Source of the DNA: Cyrtodaria siliqua
Lineage: Eukaryota; Mollusca; Bivalvia; Adapedonta; Hiatellidae
DNA length: 64,000 bases
Direction: 5' to 3'
Assembly (NCBI GenBank): GCA_037043455.1
Contig: JAWPHD010011224.1
Coordinates: forward strand, 21,830-85,829
Under the pieces are notes generated by a model. That model worked only from the letters and a program-made list of their open reading frames with translations, ran no database searches and was not told the DNA's origin. Shown here piece by piece: positions 25,099-37,000 of the stretch. Within the stretch, counting starts at the first letter, position 1. The number at the start of each line of letters is the position of its first letter. Made by a program: the position numbers and the translations under genes.

Positions 25099-28000
25099 TT
25101 TTTTTTCCGCTAAAAATATTTAGGGTCGGCGGTGATAAAGTAGGGTCGGTCGGGAAACCGGAAACACACATGTTTTTTTATTAGGCCTTAATAGAGTCTG
25201 TCTCGTTTATTTAAAAACCTCGCTGGGCGGTGTTTAAATTACTATTGTAGCCATTTTGTTGGATCAGTGTTTGATGGAGAAAGTAGTCTGTTTCAGCTGT
25301 CTTGGCTCAAAGATTTGTTATTAAACAATGGAAATAATCTGTTTGAACTGTCTCTTCACGAAGTATGTATGGAGTTTAAATGCACTTTTAGTCATATCAT
25401 GATGGCCAGGCGGTGTTTTCTTGTAGCAGTGATATCAATGCTCAACTTTGTAGTACTGCAGTTATTGCCACACTAGAATACCAAGCCTAATACACATAAT
25501 GTAATACCCCACCTAGTCTGCTTGAACCAACGAACTCCCGCATGCGAGACGGACACTCGCTACACCACCGCCATGGTGATTTGTTATTAAGTCATTAATG
25601 TTGTCATAATGACTTACTAAACGTTAACTTTAAACACTCTTTCCGTATGTCAGTGGAAAAAAAATGTGCACACTTGTTTTTATCTGAAAATACATAAACT
25701 CGGAACTGTTTTTTAGGATGTCTACCTTTCAAACCACTTGACAACAACAAAACATTACAAGGAACGACTCCACCTGGAAGTAAGAAGCGTAAACTATCTG
25801 ACAACGAATCGCCCAGTGCCAAGCAACCTAAGACGAGCATTGCGAAAAGTCTACCCAAACAACCGATCCAGGACTGTGATCCTGAAGTCAGTAGCAGTTC
25901 CGAGGCAGATACTTTAGTTCCTCTTGGTCATCATAAAGGAGGCAAAAAGTTGAACACGCTTGACCGATTCTTTAAGCCTAAGTTGAACACTAGAGATCAA
26001 GAAGAAATTACTTCTACCAATGAATGCATCTCTATAGATCTGACTGATGAAAATGACTGTGATGAAAACAAAAACAATGGGGCTGTAGACTGTGTTGAAA
26101 GCAAGACAACAGCTGATAAAGATGCTAAGGATGAGGTTAAAGCTAAAGATGAAGAAAGCGTTAAAGATGACTTGAAAGAAAATGTGGAGAACGTTAAAGG
26201 TGCTAAGAGTAAAGTTAAAGATAACGGGGAAGAAAGTGTTGAAGATGACTTGAAAGGAAATGTGGAGAACGTTAAAGGTGCTAAGGGTAAAGTTAAAGAT
26301 AACGGGGAAGAAAGTGTTGAAGATGACTTGAAAGAAAATGTAGAGATTGTTAAAGGTGCTAAGGGTAAGGTTAAAGATACGAAGGAAGAAAGTGTTGAAG
26401 ATGACCTGAAAGAAAACATAGAGAAGATTAAGAAAAATGCAGGAAAAAGCGTAGAGAAAATAAAGATGCCTGCAAAAACTCCGAAGGATAAGGTGAAGCC
26501 TAAAGATGACAAGAAGACTAGCAAAAAAGCTGCGGTGGCGAGCGAGGACAATAACAAAAAGGCTGTAGTGGTAAGCGAGGACAATAACAAAAAGGCTGTG
26601 GTGGTAAGCGAGGACAATAACAAAAAGGCTGTGGTGGTAAGCGAGGACAATAACAGAAAGGCTGTGGTGGTAAGCGAGGACAGTAACAAAAAGGCTGTGG
26701 TGGTAAGCGAGGACAAGCATGATGCGGAACAAAAGATGGAAGATGGAGATGATGAAGAGGTTACAGAGAATGATGGCGAAGTTGAAGATGATCAAGGCAA
26801 ATCCTTTGTCTCCGACACTTCGGTTTGCGAGGATGCACTAAAGACTCCAGCAAAGGGGAAATTGGCTGAGTCTGTTTTAAAGGTAGGTCTGCAATACAGC
26901 TATTAAAAATAGATGTAGGTCTGCAATACAGCTATTAAAAATAGATGGAATGTTATATAAATTTGAAATGTTAATTTTTGCCAAACACAAATTAGGATTT
27001 GATAACACAATTTCGGTCAATGTTGTATCATCTAAATGCCACATTCAACAGCTTTTTTTGACCTAGATCTGCATTTTTTTTCAAATCATCACTAATATAT
27101 TTAAATTGTGTTGTATAAATGTATTTTGAAATTAATCTAGAAATTGTGAAGTAACCAGTATGATGTTGTAGTGTGAGATATAGCAAATTTGTTTGTTTTC
27201 AGTGTTTTTTTTATGCTTAATTTCACAATTTCAAAAATCCTTTTTTAGCTCTACTGATCAGAGATCAGCAGAGCTTATGCCGTGGTGCGTCGTCCGTCGT
27301 CCATCTGTCTGTCTGTCCGTCCGTAAACTATTATTTGTAGCGACTACTCCTCTGAAACTACTGGATGGATATTCATGAAACTTTACAGAAATGTTGCCCA
27401 TGAAGTCTAGTTGATCCTAGCAAAAATTCATGTTGATGTGAAATCCAAGATGGCCGCCAAATCTAAAAATAGGTTTTGAAAAAACAAGTTTGTAGAGACT
27501 ACTTCTTGAAAACTCTAAGGGATATTGATATGGACTTTTTGTAAAATGATCAGCATGACATGATGTTGGTCCTTGTCGAAAATCGTTTTGATTCGACGTT
27601 TAACATGGCTGCCAGCGGCCATCTTTGTTTACATAGAGTTATATAATGAAAACTTGTAGCGACTACTCCTCTGAAACTACTTGACAGATTTTGATGAAAC
27701 TTCACAGGAATGTTGCTCTTGATGTCTAATTGATCCTAGCAAAATTTCAGGTCGGCCGGAAATTCAAGATGGCCGCCACGGCTAAAAATAGATTTTTAGC
27801 TCTACTGATCAGAGATCAGCAGAGCTTATGCCGTGGTGCGGTGTCCGTCCGTCCGTCCGTCTGTCCGTCCGTCAACTTTTTTTTTGTAGCGACTACTCCT
27901 CTGAAACTACTGAATGGATTTTCATGAAACTTTACAGAAATGTTGCCCATGAAGTCTAGACGATCCTAGCAAAAATTCATGTAGATGTGAAATCCAAGAT

Positions 28001-31000
28001 GGCCGCCAAATCTAAAAATAGGTTTTTAAAAAACAAGTTTGTAGCGACTACTTCTTGAAAACTCTAAGGGATATTGCTATGGGACTTTTTCTAAAATGAT
28101 CAGCATGACATGATGTTGGTCCTTGTCGAAAATCGTTTGGATTCGACGTTAAACATGGCTGCCAGCGGCCATCTATGTTTACATAGAGTTATATAATGAA
28201 AACTTGTAGCGACTACTCCTCTGAAACTACTTGACAGATTTTCATGAAACTTCACAGGAATGTTGCTCTTGATGTCTAATTGATCCTAGCAAAATTTCAG
28301 GTCGGCCGGAAATTCAAGATGGCCGCCACGGCTAAAAATAGATTTGTAAAAAATAAGTTTGTAGCGACTACTTCTTGAAAACTATAAGAGTTATTGATAT
28401 GGGACTTTTTCTAAAATGATCAGGATGACATGATGTTGGTCCTTGTCGAAAATCTTTTTGATTCGACGTTAAACATGGCTGCCAGCGGCCATCTTTGTTT
28501 ACATAGAGTTATATAATGAAAACTTGTAGCGACTACTCCTCTGAAACTACTTGACGGATTTTCATGAAACTTCACAGGAATGTTGCTCTTGATGTCTAAT
28601 TGATCCTAGCAAAATTTCAGGTCGGCCGGAAATTCAAGATGGCCGCCACGGCTAAAAATAGATTTGTAAAAAATAAGTTTGTAGCGACTACTTCTTGAAA
28701 ACTATAAGAGTTATTGATATGGGACTTTTTCTAAAATGATCAGGATGACATGATGTTGGTCCTTGTCGAAAATCTTTTTGATTCGACGTTAAACATGGCT
28801 GCCAGCGGCCATCTTTGTTTACATAGAGTTATATAATGAAAACTTGTAGCGACTACTCCTCTGAAACTACTTGACGGATTTTCATGAAACTTCACAGGAA
28901 TGTTGCTCTTGATGTCTAATTGATCCTAGCAAAATTTCAGGTCTGCCGGAAATTCAAGATGGCCGCCACTGCTAAAAATAGATTTTCAAAAAACAAGTTT
29001 GTAGCGACTTCTTCCTGAAAACAAAATCAATCAGTAGAGCTTCAAGGTCATTGACCTCTTGTTAAAAAATAAGTTTGTAGCGACTACTTCTTGAAAATAT
29101 AAGATATATTGATATGGGACTTTTTCTAAAATGATCAGCATGACATGATGTTGGTCCTTGTCGTAAATCGTTTTGATTCGACGTTAAACCCATCTTTGTT
29201 AGATAGAGTTATAATAATGAAAACTTGTAGCGACTATTCCTCTGAAACTACTTGACGGATTTTCATGAAACTTCACAGGAATGTTGCTCTTGATGTCTAA
29301 TTGATCCTAGCAAAATTTCAGTTCGGCCGGAAATTCAAGATGGCCGCCACGGCTAAAAATAATTTTTCAAAAAACAAGTTTGTAGTGACTACTTCCTGAA
29401 ATCAAAATCAATCAGTAGAGCTTCAAGGTCATTGACCTCTTGTTCACAATTATATCCAAAAAAGTCACAATCTTGAAACATGAAACTTTTTTTTTTTTTT
29501 TTTTTTGGTGTAAATACAGACCAGTAAGGATACAAGTCTTATTTTTCGTTTGGTTTTCTACATCTCTCAATTCCAACCTCTGAAACTACGTACTACGTTC
29601 TCAAAATGTTTTTTTCTCTTTATTATAATATTTCACAATTTCTAGAAAAAAATGCCGCTATTTTTCAAAATGGCATTGGCACAGGCTGCATTCACAAAAC
29701 CCATAAAAAAAAACACTGAAAGTTTTAATTACCTCCACCAGTTATTGGTAGCTATGATTTTCTTATAGTGTGAGATACAGCAAATTAGTTTGTTTTAATT
29801 ACAGACACTAGTTATTGGTAGCTATGATGTTGCTATCTGGGCTCTTCATTGGACCAAAAAATGTTTAGCCATCTTGGCTAAATCACCTCAGTTTTCTTTA
29901 GCCAGTTCAAATTTTGTTCAGCCATTTTTGGCTAAGCTTTTCTAGCCACTTGAGCAGAATGTAATTCAATTTCCGATTAAATATTTGTACAACTTTTTTG
30001 TATCTTATCATTAATATATATGTATATATTAAACCAAGTTGAATAATAAATTAATTCTTTGACTTGCTGATTACGACATGATGTATGTAATACATGGAAA
30101 CAGGATAATTAATGTTGCCTGTTTTGCGTTGTTGTTGTTATTGAAAAATGCAACTTTTTTTTCGGTGTGTTCTTGTTGGGTTTCTAATTTTCCTCCAGTA
30201 TAGGCACACCAAGTGAGTTGCAGTTAGACGTCGCTATGTAAAATAAGCCTTGTGTAATATAAAGCGCGTAACACAGTCCAATAGATTTTAGCTCTTCTGT
30301 AAACACCGAGAACCGTCAAGGATTTTCCAGAAAAAGATGGCCGCGACCTCGGACTTTTTCCTTTCGCACTTTCGCCAATACCAGCTGTCAGTTTACATGG
30401 GTCAAAATGACTCGTCAAATTGGCAAAAGCACTTGACAAAAGTTTCGCCATTTGCAATTTGGTTTCGCCTATGGCGAGTGGTGAAAACAAATGAAGAGCC
30501 CAGGCTATAGTGTGAGATATAGCAAATTACTTTGTTTTAATTACTGACCAGTTATTGGTAGCTAAGCCTATAGTGAGAGATATAGCAAATTACTTTGTTT
30601 TAATTACAGACACCAGTTATAGGTGGCAGTGTTGTAGCAGCTACCACCCCAGTGTCTTCCCAAAGTCAGGGCTCCGCTAGTGATGCCACGCCTATTTCTG
30701 GCAAGAAGAAAAGTAAACCTGTAAGTTAAAAATCTTCAGTTTTGACAGTAATTTAAAAATTCTGTATTATCTTTTAAAAGCATTCAGTGTGCCAGAGAAA
30801 GAATTTGTAGGGGTATTTCAACATTAAATTTTGTGCCCATCGCGTCAGGTATACCTTGACGTGTTCGTTGGCGTACGGACTATAAACCTTAGAATTACAC
30901 ACACACACACACGTTTTGTTTTCATCATATTTTTTGTGGTAATACAGATTTCTGAGAGTACGAGGAAGGCACGAGATGCAATGCGACTGAAGCAAAAGGA

Positions 31001-34000
31001 AGAGAAGGATAAAGATCTTCTGGAAAAGAAGCGACAGAAAGAGGAAAAGGAGAGGGAAAGACTGGAGAAGAAGAAACAGAAAGACGATGAAAAGGCAGAG
31101 AAAGAAAGACAGAGATTAGAAGAAAAGGTAACATAATGAAGAATTTAAATTGATATGAAAAGTATGAATTAATATCAGGGCTTGTCCATTTTCAGGGGAA
31201 AAAACCTGTTTGTTTCTCATTTTGAGAAACTTGTAAAATTTCATGAATTAAGTAAATATGACAATACTATGCTTTGTTTGAGCTGTTCCATTAAAACATA
31301 CCTGGGACCTCAGGAAGGCAATTAAATAAACACCTAAGGGTGAACCCTATTTTCCGAAATATGGTTCTCAAAATTGAATTTTACATCTGTGGGTGGCTGT
31401 TTCCAAAGTGCCTTCCTGGAGTCCCATGTATGTTTTAATGGAATGGCCCTTACGCTTTCATCTATTATTTATTATAATTACTGAGCTCATTCAGAATTTA
31501 CTTAACAGACAAAAACGAATTGCAGAATTAATAATGCCTTTTCTCAAATTCTGAGAGACTGCTGCTTTCAGATTGGGAAATATTTCTGCCACAGTTGAAA
31601 GATGAAATAATTGAATTACTGTCACTATTTTTGTCTCCTCCACTTTGTGGATGGGAGGAAAGACGTATTGTTTTTGTGCCGTCTGTTGCCTATCTGTCGT
31701 CTGTATGTCACAAACTTTGTACAGAGGCCGGATTTCAGTGAAACTGCAGGGATGATCAGTACCAAGCCTAGTTGTGCATGTCATCGCCATGTCTGGTTGA
31801 ATGATTTTTGGCGGAGTTATGGCCCTTTAAAGGTTTCAGTACATAAACTTTGTCCAGACTAGTTCTCCTGAACCCCTAGCCAGATTTCAGCGAAACTTTG
31901 CAAGGATGATCAGTACCAAACCTAGTTGCGCATGTCATCGACGTGCTCCAGTTGATTGATATTTGGCAGAGTTGTGGCCCTTTAAACGTTTTCGTAACAG
32001 TTATGGCCCTTCAGAGGTTTTAATACACATTTTCTGGACTAGTTCTTCGGAACCCCTGGCCGGATTTCAACGGAACTTAGCAAGTATGATAAGTATCTTG
32101 CCTAGTTGCGCGTGTCATCGCCGTGTTCCGGTTGAATGATTTTTGGAGGAGTTGTGAACCTTTAAAGGTTTTCATACACAAACTTTGTCAAGACTAGTTC
32201 TTCTGATATCCTAGCCGGATTTCTACGTGTTAGAGATGATCATTGCCAACCCTAGTTGCGCATTTCTTTGTCGTGTTTCAGTTGATTGATTTTTGCCGGA
32301 TTTATGGCCCTTTCCCTAGTGGGGGAGACATCTGTTTTAATAAAAACAACCTCTAGTTAATAATTTAATTACCATTTTTTGGCGTTTATGCGGGTTTTAT
32401 AAAACCAGTAGTAAATAGCAAATTCCATGAACTTCATGGTAAATTTGCCATTCACTACTGGCGTTTAAAACGCATAAATGCCAAAAAAAATGCAACTCAT
32501 TTCTTATATTTGCATTATTTTCTCATCGCTATAGTATCGGCAATACTAACTCTGTGCCTTGGAAGAATGATAATGATAAAAAAAGCAAAGCAAGATAAAC
32601 GACTACCGTTAGTGTATTTTCTGACAGTGGAATTTTCTGTTGAGATCAAGGGTCTTCCACAGGGCATTTAAGAGCATATTCCCCCTATCCCTTAATTCTA
32701 AAATCTTAATTTCCCCCTACTCCTTAATTGATGCCCTTATCCTTTGATCTCTCTGCCCTACTCCTTAGAAACATCATTAAAGCTGCAAAGTGCATTATAC
32801 CCGTCTATAAATAGCTCCTTGTAGGCTATACTTCTTAAAAATCATTTCCTTTACAGTTGAACTATACTTGAAATTGTATATAAACAAATAATGATCTCTA
32901 AAAGTTGGCCACCCGAAGGGTAACTCCAGAGTTCCGGAAATACGGTTGCCCGACGCCCCGGGCAAGTGGATTTTGATTGCGGGCAAGTGACCTTCACAAA
33001 TCTGGTTACCAGCCACTTGCCCGACTGGACGTTTCCATTCCAGACCAAATCAAGTGGCAAACTAGCCATATCAGAATTTGATAACTGAATAAAACTGGCC
33101 GCTGTTTTTCGCCGCTAGCGACTGTTGATAAGATCAAACAACTTTCTCGTCTCAGGCGGCTTAATTTGTGGCATTACAGTGGGTTTTTTTACAAATAGGG
33201 GAAGGCGCCCAGGCCCTTTCAGAGGGGGGAAAACGCGCGATTTTTTCAATTTAGGGGAACATTTTTCTTGCGGTAATTTTGCCAGTTGTGCGACATCGCT
33301 GATAAAAGTTCACAAAATATACCGGAAACCACAACAGTTACTTCCCTTGTTATTAGTCATTGTCGTAAAGGTAAACCGTAAAGTGTTCTACGATAAACAA
33401 TTGCGAAGCGTCGACGGCGATTTATCGTTTTTTTCGTCCATGATTTATTAGTCTTTAAATTAAAGGCAAACTTTCTGTAGAGGGGAATTTTTAACCTTGA
33501 ATAGGGGAAAAATGTAGGTTCACCAGATAGGGGAAGATGCCGGTATCCGGCGTCAGTTATATAGTTAAAAAAAACACCTGCATTATTTCAATAAACAACT
33601 AATTAATCCACACGCGCATTTCACACCGTTTCATAATTTATCCTGACACGCCCGTCAGACGTGTGTCCATCGTCCAATGAAATCTCGGCAATCATGTACG
33701 TGACCTCCCAACCATAAACATAGCTACTATCAAAAATTGTTTCCAAATAATCCCTGAAAGTCATTTGGACCTTCCATCAATCAAATACAGAAATTCCTTT
33801 ATTTGCAAATTTAATGTGTCAAAATAATAATTGACAGACCCACGTGACGTTTAACACGAATAATCGTAAAGCGCTAATTTTTAGGGCAATTAAGTGTTCT
33901 TAAATGTGGGGCAAGTGACATTATGGGCAGGGCAAGTGACTTTTCCAGAACCCTGAACTCCATCCCACACCCACCCCACGATCTTCAAATTTAATTTCCC

Positions 34001-37000
34001 CTATCCCTTAAATTATTTCTGTGGAAGACCCTGAGACTCATTGGATGCCTGTATGCAGTGAGTGCGCCTCCGCGAAAAATTACGTGGAATAGGCATTTTC
34101 TATAGAATTGAATTGGATTTTATAGTCACACCAACAGCTACGGTCATATGGTGACTTGCCAGTTTCCATTGGTGGAGAAAGATCCCAGGTGCGCCTCCGG
34201 GCAGTTTTCGTGTAGGACCACAGACGCATTTTATATAGAGACATTGGATGTGTGCACAGGAGAGCGTAGTAGTCACGCCTACTTGAAAAATAAAGTTTAT
34301 TCGAAATTAAACGCTATTTAACTTAAATAATTACTCATAATTGGGTACCATTATTTGAAATAAGATTTTATGTTTAATTGCACCGATAAATAAACACAGT
34401 GGTAACCCCACCTACTACACCAAATATTGGCCGCGATTTTTCAAAAATGGCTGCGCTAAAGATGGCTGCAAGGTTGGCTGTCTAATACACTGAGTCTCAA
34501 CATCTATTCTTAATATTTTAGGAGAAGAGGGAGAAGGAACGACTGGATAAAATTCAACAAAAAGAAGAAGAGAAAAAACTAAAGGAAAAAGAACTTGAGT
34601 ATGTACTATTTAAATCATTTCTGAATTCTATATTCATTTTTCAAAAGCCTACACTCTAAACACAATAACTGGAGGTTGACCCTTGGACCTTGTATGTAGT
34701 TTTCTTGATGCTTAAAGGGACACACGCAATGTTGAGTGTTTGAAATGCGTGTATATATATTCAGTTTCGTTGTTTATACATTTAACCTGGTTACATTTAA
34801 ATAAATCATATTTTAAGTATTCACTTTTTCATCTTATTCTAGTAAAAGTTTTAATATATTATTGGTGCAAAAATATCAAAATTTAATAATATGCACAAAT
34901 TATATAAGAATAGTACTAATTGCTTAGTACTATTCTTATAATTAATATTAATGATTGAACAAGTTATGCAGAAAATTGGCGGGGCCGTGAGTTTTTAAAA
35001 AAGCAATATTGCCGTGTGTCCCTTTAATTTTCCAAATACTGCTATCTTTTTCTTGTAAGATATTTCGAGGGAAAATGGTTGACAGAAGACAAAAAATAGG
35101 TAGAATACAAAAATAATTGGATCTGCATGATATCCTTATCTTTGGTGAGTTTTATGGATGGACATGTGTTAAATTGAAATAAAGTGGTTGGCTTGGGCAG
35201 GCAGGTTATGTCCTCAGAAGCCTCCCCAAAACTATGCCAGGGATAAAATTTAATATTTTTAGTCAATTGATAAAAAAAGCAAGTGCGAAGGTTTTCTACT
35301 TGCTATTTTAATTAAGGTACTTGCATTAATATAATTTAAAACCTTGATTCATTTTAGAAGGATTGCTATACATGTAACTAATGATAATTTCACGCTTGGC
35401 TAGATGCAGAAATTTAATAATGTATAATTATACTTACTTATAACCAAGTTAGATATATATGTTCAGTGAATAAATATAGACTGAGGCCTAGTGGTTTTCT
35501 TTTATAACATTAACAAGTGCTAATATTTTCTACTTGCAATCTGCGTTAAATTTGAACTGAGTATGCAAAATGAATAGCTTTGCATACACTACCTACCTTT
35601 TGTGTCACCTTCGTAGCATGGTCAACACTTTAGGGATCACTTTGTCCGTCACCCTGTAACCTGCGCTTCGTCTGTCACACTTTAACCTGCAAGGGGCGTC
35701 CGTGGCCGAGTGGTTAACGTCTCTGACTTGAACTCACTTGCCCCTCACCGCTGTAGGTTCGATCCCTCAGGGGCCTAGGAATCTTTATGTGAGGAAGCTA
35801 TCCAGCTGGCTTGCGGAATGTTGGTGGTTCTACCCAGGTGCCCGCCCGTGCACGAAAATTGCCTGGAGGGGCACCTGGGGTCTTCCTCCACCAATGGAAG
35901 CTGGAAAGTCCCCATATGACCTTAGCTGTTGGTGCGACTATAAAATCCAATTCAGTTTAACCTGCAACCTAAACTTGGCCATAACTTGAAAGATATTTGA
36001 CCTATGTTCATAAAACTTCACACACATCTTCATCTTAACTCAAGGAATGTCGTTAAACATGTCCAATAACTCTGACTTTCATTATGGTAGAGTTATGCCC
36101 CTTTTCAGAAAACTTTAGTTAGAGAGGAAATTAGCACATGGCAGGCAACACAAGTGTTCCGTGAAACACTATTCTAGTGTTATGAAAGAACTCGTAGATC
36201 TGTAGTAAGTACAGAATATAGAAAGGCCATCATTTTTGCGGCCATCATTTTTCCAAAAATGATAAGAGTTACAGAACCTGTGTGCGTGAGTGCGCAAAAC
36301 TTTAAATGTTGATACCAGTCCTGCCATCATCTTCGAAGATGTGACAAAAAACATGGAAATTCTGATTCTCACATCTACATGTCTGGGCTCTTCATTGGAC
36401 CAAAAAATGTTTAGCCATTTTGGCTATTAGAACCACCTCAATTTTCTTTAGCCAATGGGATTTTTGTTTAGCCATTTTTGGCTAAGCCTTTTAAGCCATT
36501 TTAGCAGAATTTAATACAATTTCCGATTACATATTTGTATAATTTTCTTACCATTAATATATATATTAAACCAAGTTGAATGATATTAATTCTTTGACAG
36601 TTTCTAACAGTTAGATGGTTACATGAACATGGTTAAAACTTGATTTTAATATGTTGCCTCTATTATCACCACTGCCTCTATTATTTGTCACAGTTGGGGA
36701 CATGTTCCAATGATGAATGTTGTAAGAAAACACAATTTTAAGCATACATGTATGCAGGTTCATTTTTATGACCTTTTTATATGTTGGTGCGTCGTGAAAC
36801 CCTTCAATCAATCAAGCAATCAATCAATCAAGAAAGCAACCAAGCATGTACCCATGATGGAAAAAACGGATGACATAGTTATCGTTCTGTTTCGTGTGGC
36901 CACGCGTACAACTCGGTGTGGCCACGCGTACAACTCGAAAGAAATGCGCGAAAACAGATGACAATGTATTGTTTACATGTTGTTTACATGTACGTATCAT

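Larger units (their letters stand above)
27248..29444 (+). mobile_element. Helitron-like element H1a with 320-bp tandem modules
   Basis: The head AGCTCTACTGATCAGAGATC continues CAGCAGAGCT and folds as a hairpin. A GTCCGTC-rich tract follows, then modules of exactly about 320 bp (marks at 28201, 28521 and 28841) containing CAAGATGGCCGCCACGG. The tail is AATCAGTAGAGCTTCAAGG then TCATTGACCTCTTGTT. Head and tail share inverted GCTCTACTGAT. There is no coding capacity. A second copy (27798-29063) is inserted within it. Confidence 0.75.

Noticed and set aside
25914..26795. Antisense open frames of 293 and 239 residues
   Set aside because: They are shadows of the repetitive CHAF1A exon 3. The sense frame splices correctly and matches p150.
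30224..30490. 88-residue minus-strand frame inside the element at 29837-30503
   Set aside because: It is confined to a non-autonomous transposon, matches no family I recognise, and is not preserved in the second copy at 36383-37506.
35694..35780. tRNA-Ser/Leu-like gene
   Set aside because: A and B boxes are present but the acceptor arms do not pair, and the sequence continues into a SINE body found in other copies.
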